The notes under the pieces: generated by a model
The model's database searches: none
The model's input: the letters and a program-made list of their open reading frames with translations, nothing else
Told to the model about the DNA's origin: nothing
Translations under genes and position numbers: made by a program
Assembly (NCBI GenBank): GCA_035295665.1
Contig: DATGIQ010000283.1
Location: 1 to 25,434 of the forward strand
Reading direction: 5' to 3'
Source of the DNA: DATGIQ01 sp035295665
GTDB taxonomy: Bacteria > Planctomycetota > Planctomycetia > Gemmatales > Gemmataceae
DNA length: 25,434 bases
Shown here: piece after piece, positions 22,060 through 25,434 of the stretch
How the letters are laid out: each line of letters opens with the position of its first letter
Position numbering within the stretch: the stretch's first letter is position 1

Positions 22060-23265
22060 GTGATCAATCTCTTCTCCGACGAGGTCCGTCGCAATCCGTA
22101 TCCGCTCTATGATCAGCTGCGGAGCCGCTCCCCCGTGCTCCATGATCCGCACACCGATATGTGGATGATCTTTGATTACGAGGGAGCAAAACAAACGCTG
22201 AGCGATTTGGAGACGTTCAGTTCCTGTCTGTCCATGACGGCCAAGCATCCGACACCGCAGTGGCTCGTCTTCTTCGACCCACCCCGCCATACCAAGCTGC
22301 GTGCCCTCATCACCCGCGCGTTCACGCCCCGAGTCGTGGCCAATCTGGAGCCCCGCATCCGGGAGCTGTCGCGGACGTTCCTGGATCAAACGATCGAGCA
22401 GGGCGAGATGGATCTGGCCGAGGACTTTTCGGTCCCCTTGCCGATGATGGTGATAGCGCAGATGATCGGCATTCCCAGTGCCGATTGGCCAAGGTTCAAG
22501 CGCTGGAGCGATGGAATTTTGCGACTGAGCTACACGATCCGTGGCTTCTCGGACACCGAAGAGATGGCCCGGGCATCGAAGGAATTCGCCACCGTGGTGA
22601 CGGAGATCGGGGCCTACCTGCCGGAAGTGCTGGAGCAGCGGCGGGCAGCTCCGAAGGATGATCTGCTGACCCGGCTTGTCGAAGCCGAGGTGGACGGCGA
22701 GCGGTTGACACAGGAGGAAATCCTGGGCTTCTTTCAGCTCCTCGTCGTGGGGGGTCAGGAGACGACGACCAACCTGATCAACAACGCGATCCTCTGCCTG
22801 ATCGAAAATCCCGATCAGCTTGCCCATCTTCGGGCTGCGCCAGACCTTTTGCCCTCGGCGATCGAAGAAGTTCTGCGTTACCGTTCGCCTTTTCAGTGGT
22901 TGTTCCGCGCGACCAGGCGGGAAGTTACCGTGCACGGCCAAACGATCCCGGCCGGTAAGCTTGTGCTGGCAGTGATCGGCTCGGCGAACCGTGATCCGCA
23001 GCAATTCCGCGATGCCGATCGGTTCGATATCACACGCGACCCCAATCCGCATCTGGCGTTCGGGCACGGCCTCCATTTCTGTCTGGGGGCACCGCTGGCG
23101 CGGCTGGAAGCCCGGATTGCCCTCGGGGACCTCCTGGAACGCATGCAGAACTTCGCGCTGGCGAACACCGAGCCGTGGGAGCCGCGCAAGGCTTTGCATG
23201 TGCACGGCCCGACTCACCTGCGGATCCGCTTCCAGCTGGGTAGACGGACAATGGCTTCGGCCTGA
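22060..23265 (+). CDS. Cytochrome P450 (soluble bacterial type)
   Basis: A 401-residue heme monooxygenase. The heme-binding loop is FGHGLHFCLGAPLARLE (axial Cys341), the K-helix is IEEVLRYRSP (E-x-x-R), and the I-helix reads VVGGQETTTNLI (about 229-240), a variant of A-G-x-(D/E)-T. The N-terminus MINLFSDEVRRNPYPLYDQLR is typical of bacterial class I P450s, with no membrane anchor, so it should be cytosolic and need ferredoxin and ferredoxin reductase, neither of which is encoded nearby. Its substrate cannot be told. The GTG at 22060 is taken as the start because family similarity begins immediately after it; GGAG lies about ten bases upstream. It ends 18 bases before the convergent sulfatase stop. 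Confidence 0.95.
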   Translation: MINLFSDEVRRNPYPLYDQLRSRSPVLHDPHTDMWMIFDYEGAKQTLSDLETFSSCLSMTAKHPTPQWLVFFDPPRHTKLRALITRAFTPRVVANLEPRIRELSRTFLDQTIEQGEMDLAEDFSVPLPMMVIAQMIGIPSADWPRFKRWSDGILRLSYTIRGFSDTEEMARASKEFATVVTEIGAYLPEVLEQRRAAPKDDLLTRLVEAEVDGERLTQEEILGFFQLLVVGGQETTTNLINNAILCLIENPDQLAHLRAAPDLLPSAIEEVLRYRSPFQWLFRATRREVTVHGQTIPAGKLVLAVIGSANRDPQQFRDADRFDITRDPNPHLAFGHGLHFCLGAPLARLEARIALGDLLERMQNFALANTEPWEPRKALHVHGPTHLRIRFQLGRRTMASA

Positions 23266-23283
23266 GACCGGCGAGCGCTCAGG

Positions 23284-24867
23284 TTAAGGGGAAGTGAGCC
23301 CAGCAGCTTGGCGTTGGCTGGACGATTGCTGCTTTTGCGGAGGAACCGCCCCGCCGGTTGCGCCTTGTTTGCGGAATTCCTTGTCGTGCTCCATCCAGAC
23401 TGCGGCCAGTTCCTTGACTCGATCGGGATACCGGCCAGCCAGGTTGTGCGTTTCCGAGCGATCCTTGGCCAGGTCGTAAAGCTCCCAGGGTGTGTCGGCA
23501 CCGGAAGCAACGATTTTCCAATCGCCGACGCGCAGGGCACGATTCGTCTGATGATGGAAATAGAGGAAGTCGTGCGGGATCGTGACGTCCTTTGCGAACG
23601 CCGGCACCAGACTGCGCCCGGGCAGGACCGGCCGCGGCACGCCGTTCCACGTTGCGGGCGCCGAGACGCCGGCCAGTTCCAATAGCGTTGGCACGAAATC
23701 CACGAAATGGCCGGGGGTGTGCCGCAGTTCGCTGTGTGCCTTGACCCTGGTGGGCCAATGGACGATCAGTGGCGTGGAGATGCCCCCTTCGTGAGTGAAG
23801 ATTTTGGACTTCCGCAACGGCGCATTGGCCAAATTGGCCCACGGTGGTTCGAGGCAAAGGAACGTCCTGGCCGAGCCGGGCGGAGCCACCGGGTCGTGGC
23901 CATCGCCCCGTACGAGCCGCTCGGCACTGGCGCCGTTGTCGCTACAGAACAGGATCAGCGTATTGTCCCACGAGCCAGTCTTGTGTAACTGCTCGAGCAC
24001 CCGGCCGATTTCGCGATCCATGCGGTCCACCATCGCCGCGTGAATGGCCATGTGCCACTCCCAGTCATCTTTCTGCGTTGCGTCCAGCGAATCCCAAGCA
24101 GGTACGCCCGGCGTGCGCTCGGAAAGCGAACAATCGACGATGCCAAGCTCGCGCATCCGCTCCAGACGGCGCTGCCGTAGCATGTCCCAGCCATCGCGGA
24201 AGCGACCGCGGTAGCGGGCGATATCCTCGGGCGGAGCCTGAAGCGGGAAGTGCGGACAGGTGAACGCCAGGTAGAGGAAAAACGGCTCGCTGCGGTGCTT
24301 GGCCTGGTGTTCCGCGAGCCAATCGATGGCGTGCTGGGCGATCGCGGTGGTGCTGTAGTAGTGGTCCTCGGGTTTCGGTTGGGGCAGCGGCACATCGTCG
24401 AGCTGATGATTGCGCGGCCCGAAATGGCGATCCTGATCCACGACGAGATAGGAGCGCTCGAAGCCACCCTTCCGCACGGGACCGTCGAGGTGCCATTTGC
24501 CGGAGTGGTAGCTGTGATAGCCGGCGGACCGAAGCAGTTCGGGAAGCAGCGCGGCCCATTTTGGCCGTCGACCCGGCGGATCCCGGTTCACCTGCTGTGC
24601 GTAGTAACCGGTGAGCAAGGCAGCTCGGGACGGCCAGCACCGGGCGGTGTTGTAGAATTGCGTGAAGCGCAACCCGTCGGCGGCCAATTTGTCCACGTTT
24701 GGCGTCTGAATCTCCCCGCCGTAGCAACCAATGTCCGAGAAGCCGAGGTCGTCGGCCAAGATCACGACCAGGTTCGGCTTCGGCGCCGGACTCTGGGCAG
24801 GACCTTCCACAGGCATCATCAGCAAGCACAAGCCAGCGCTGGCGGCACAGAAACGGATCCCGTACAT
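23284..24867 (-). CDS. Sulfatase (formylglycine-dependent, exported)
   Basis: A 527-residue arylsulfatase-family protein. Residues 1-25 form a signal peptide (cleavage near EGPAQS), then NLVVILADDLGFSDIGCYGG with the metal-binding Asp39-Asp40. The modified Cys is Cys77 in TARCWPSRAALLTG (C-x-P-S-R), which an FGE-type enzyme must convert to formylglycine. Further conserved blocks are GYHSYHSGKWHL (Lys and His of the active site) and ILFCSDNG (metal ligands Asp-Asn). It hydrolyses sulfate esters outside the cytoplasm, typically on sulfated polysaccharides in planctomycetes; the actual substrate is not known. The start at 24867 was chosen because GGGAG precedes it by about five bases and the signal peptide starts there; the frame further upstream to 25017 has no family-like sequence. 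The C-terminus is Gln/Ser-rich. Confidence 0.95.
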   Translation of the reverse strand: MYGIRFCAASAGLCLLMMPVEGPAQSPAPKPNLVVILADDLGFSDIGCYGGEIQTPNVDKLAADGLRFTQFYNTARCWPSRAALLTGYYAQQVNRDPPGRRPKWAALLPELLRSAGYHSYHSGKWHLDGPVRKGGFERSYLVVDQDRHFGPRNHQLDDVPLPQPKPEDHYYSTTAIAQHAIDWLAEHQAKHRSEPFFLYLAFTCPHFPLQAPPEDIARYRGRFRDGWDMLRQRRLERMRELGIVDCSLSERTPGVPAWDSLDATQKDDWEWHMAIHAAMVDRMDREIGRVLEQLHKTGSWDNTLILFCSDNGASAERLVRGDGHDPVAPPGSARTFLCLEPPWANLANAPLRKSKIFTHEGGISTPLIVHWPTRVKAHSELRHTPGHFVDFVPTLLELAGVSAPATWNGVPRPVLPGRSLVPAFAKDVTIPHDFLYFHHQTNRALRVGDWKIVASGADTPWELYDLAKDRSETHNLAGRYPDRVKELAAVWMEHDKEFRKQGATGGAVPPQKQQSSSQRQAAGLTSP

Positions 24868-25047
24868 GTCATCTCCCGTTGCAGAGACGGATTCCTTGGG
24901 ATGATGTACAGCCAAAACCCGTCCGCCGCAAGTCTGGCGCCGTTCAGCCGAAGGGAAGTCTCCGCCCCGAGGATCGGAGTCGCTGCCTCTTGGCATTCCG
25001 CTCTGGCGCTTTCTCAAGCGATTCTTTCAATCCGATCAACTCACACT

Positions 25048-25434
25048 TCATCGGGTTCTACGTCTCGGCCTTATGCCAGCGGGATCGCCGCCTGGCAGAC
25101 GATTCGGTAAGAGGAATTCCGTGAACGCTCGGCTGGCGGAGGACGGGCTCTCGCCTCGGCGACGGAGAATTCCCGAGTGAATCGGCCGAATCAACTTCCC
25201 CAGGCTGCGTGCGCTGACGCGCCGGCCACGGGTTACCACGCCACTGGCCATCAACGGGACTATCGACACGCCCAGCCCCGCCTCAACCATCCGCACGACA
25301 ATCTCCGTATTGGTGGTCTCCATGTCAATCCGGGGCGCGAGGCCCTCCGCTTGAAATGCATCGATCACGTGCTGGCGACCTGTCGAACCACGCTCGAACA
25401 AGATCAGGGGCAAATCGACGAGGTCTTGCAAGCG
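25048..25434 (-). CDS. LysR-family transcriptional regulator, C-terminal part
   Basis: The frame runs off the right edge, so the N-terminal helix-turn-helix is outside the window and about 128 residues of the effector-binding domain remain. DLPLILFERGSTGRQHVIDAF, IDMETTNTEIVVRMVEAGLGVSIVPLMASG and the RPIHSGILRRRG strand match the second half of LysR substrate-binding domains of the CysB/Cbl group; whether it responds to a sulfur compound is unproven, though an adjacent sulfatase would fit. It is on the same strand as the sulfatase, upstream of it by 180 bases, so it may control that gene. The C-terminal tail is Arg/Gly/Pro-rich (NRLPGGDPAGIRPRRRTR). Confidence 0.9.
   Translation of the reverse strand, partial: RLQDLVDLPLILFERGSTGRQHVIDAFQAEGLAPRIDMETTNTEIVVRMVEAGLGVSIVPLMASGVVTRGRRVSARSLGKLIRPIHSGILRRRGESPSSASRAFTEFLLPNRLPGGDPAGIRPRRRTR

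Noticed and set aside
21772..23217. Long minus-strand frame (481 residues) opposite the P450 gene
   Set aside because: It overlaps a certain P450 over nearly its whole length and its sequence is low in family-like motifs.
24868..25017. Upstream extension of the sulfatase
   Set aside because: A good ribosome site and a signal peptide point to the start at 24867; the upstream residues are charged and not family-like.
1..25434. CRISPR array, tRNA, rRNA or insertion sequence
   Set aside because: No regularly spaced direct repeats, cloverleaf-like segment or transposase-like frame was seen while reading the window; a dedicated tRNA or repeat search was not possible here.

Overview
The window looks like chromosomal DNA of a planctomycete, probably of the Gemmata type. 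This is inferred from family content: a secreted multi-DUF cytochrome (DUF1587/1592/1588/1585) paired with a Tat-exported DUF1552 protein, a TIGR03067 protein, a formylglycine-type sulfatase, a PDZ-bearing serine protease, and an ECF sigma factor with a very long membrane extension. GC content is high, genes lie on both strands, and many starts have weak or no Shine-Dalgarno sequence. No tRNA, rRNA, CRISPR array, transposase or phage gene was seen.

Layout. Positions 1-980 hold the 3' end of a trypsin-like/PDZ protease. A convergent minus-strand block (1060-3623) holds a TIGR03067 protein and a tight three-gene operon: YtrA-type GntR repressor, ABC ATPase and ABC permease. That operon has a clear promoter and a palindromic operator. 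On the plus strand follow a solitary ribosomal protein L3 gene (3852-4559), an Hsp70-family chaperone with a short C-terminus and a tiny zinc-ribbon protein (to 6479). The minus strand then carries asd, truA, aroA and a large secreted coiled-coil protein; truA, aroA and the secreted protein are almost contiguous. A 500-base stretch without a convincing gene, next to the 3' remnant of a decayed gene, separates these from the membrane pair DUF2339/DUF3999 (12327-15659, minus).

The second half is mostly plus strand: DUF1592 cytochrome plus DUF1552 protein (15915-19869), sigma-factor/membrane fusion (20092-21822) and cytochrome P450 (22060-23265). A convergent sulfatase (23284-24867) and the 3' part of a LysR-type regulator (25048-end) close the window.

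Functionally this is a mix of housekeeping genes (L3, TruA, AroA, Asd, Hsp70) and planctomycete-typical envelope and secreted functions. The signals least explained by the genes are four long inverted repeats (15 to 30 bp arms), each starting 2-31 bases after a stop codon, and the sigma factor with a glycine-rich A-x-G repeat membrane module. The operator downstream of the GntR promoter is the best-resolved regulatory site.
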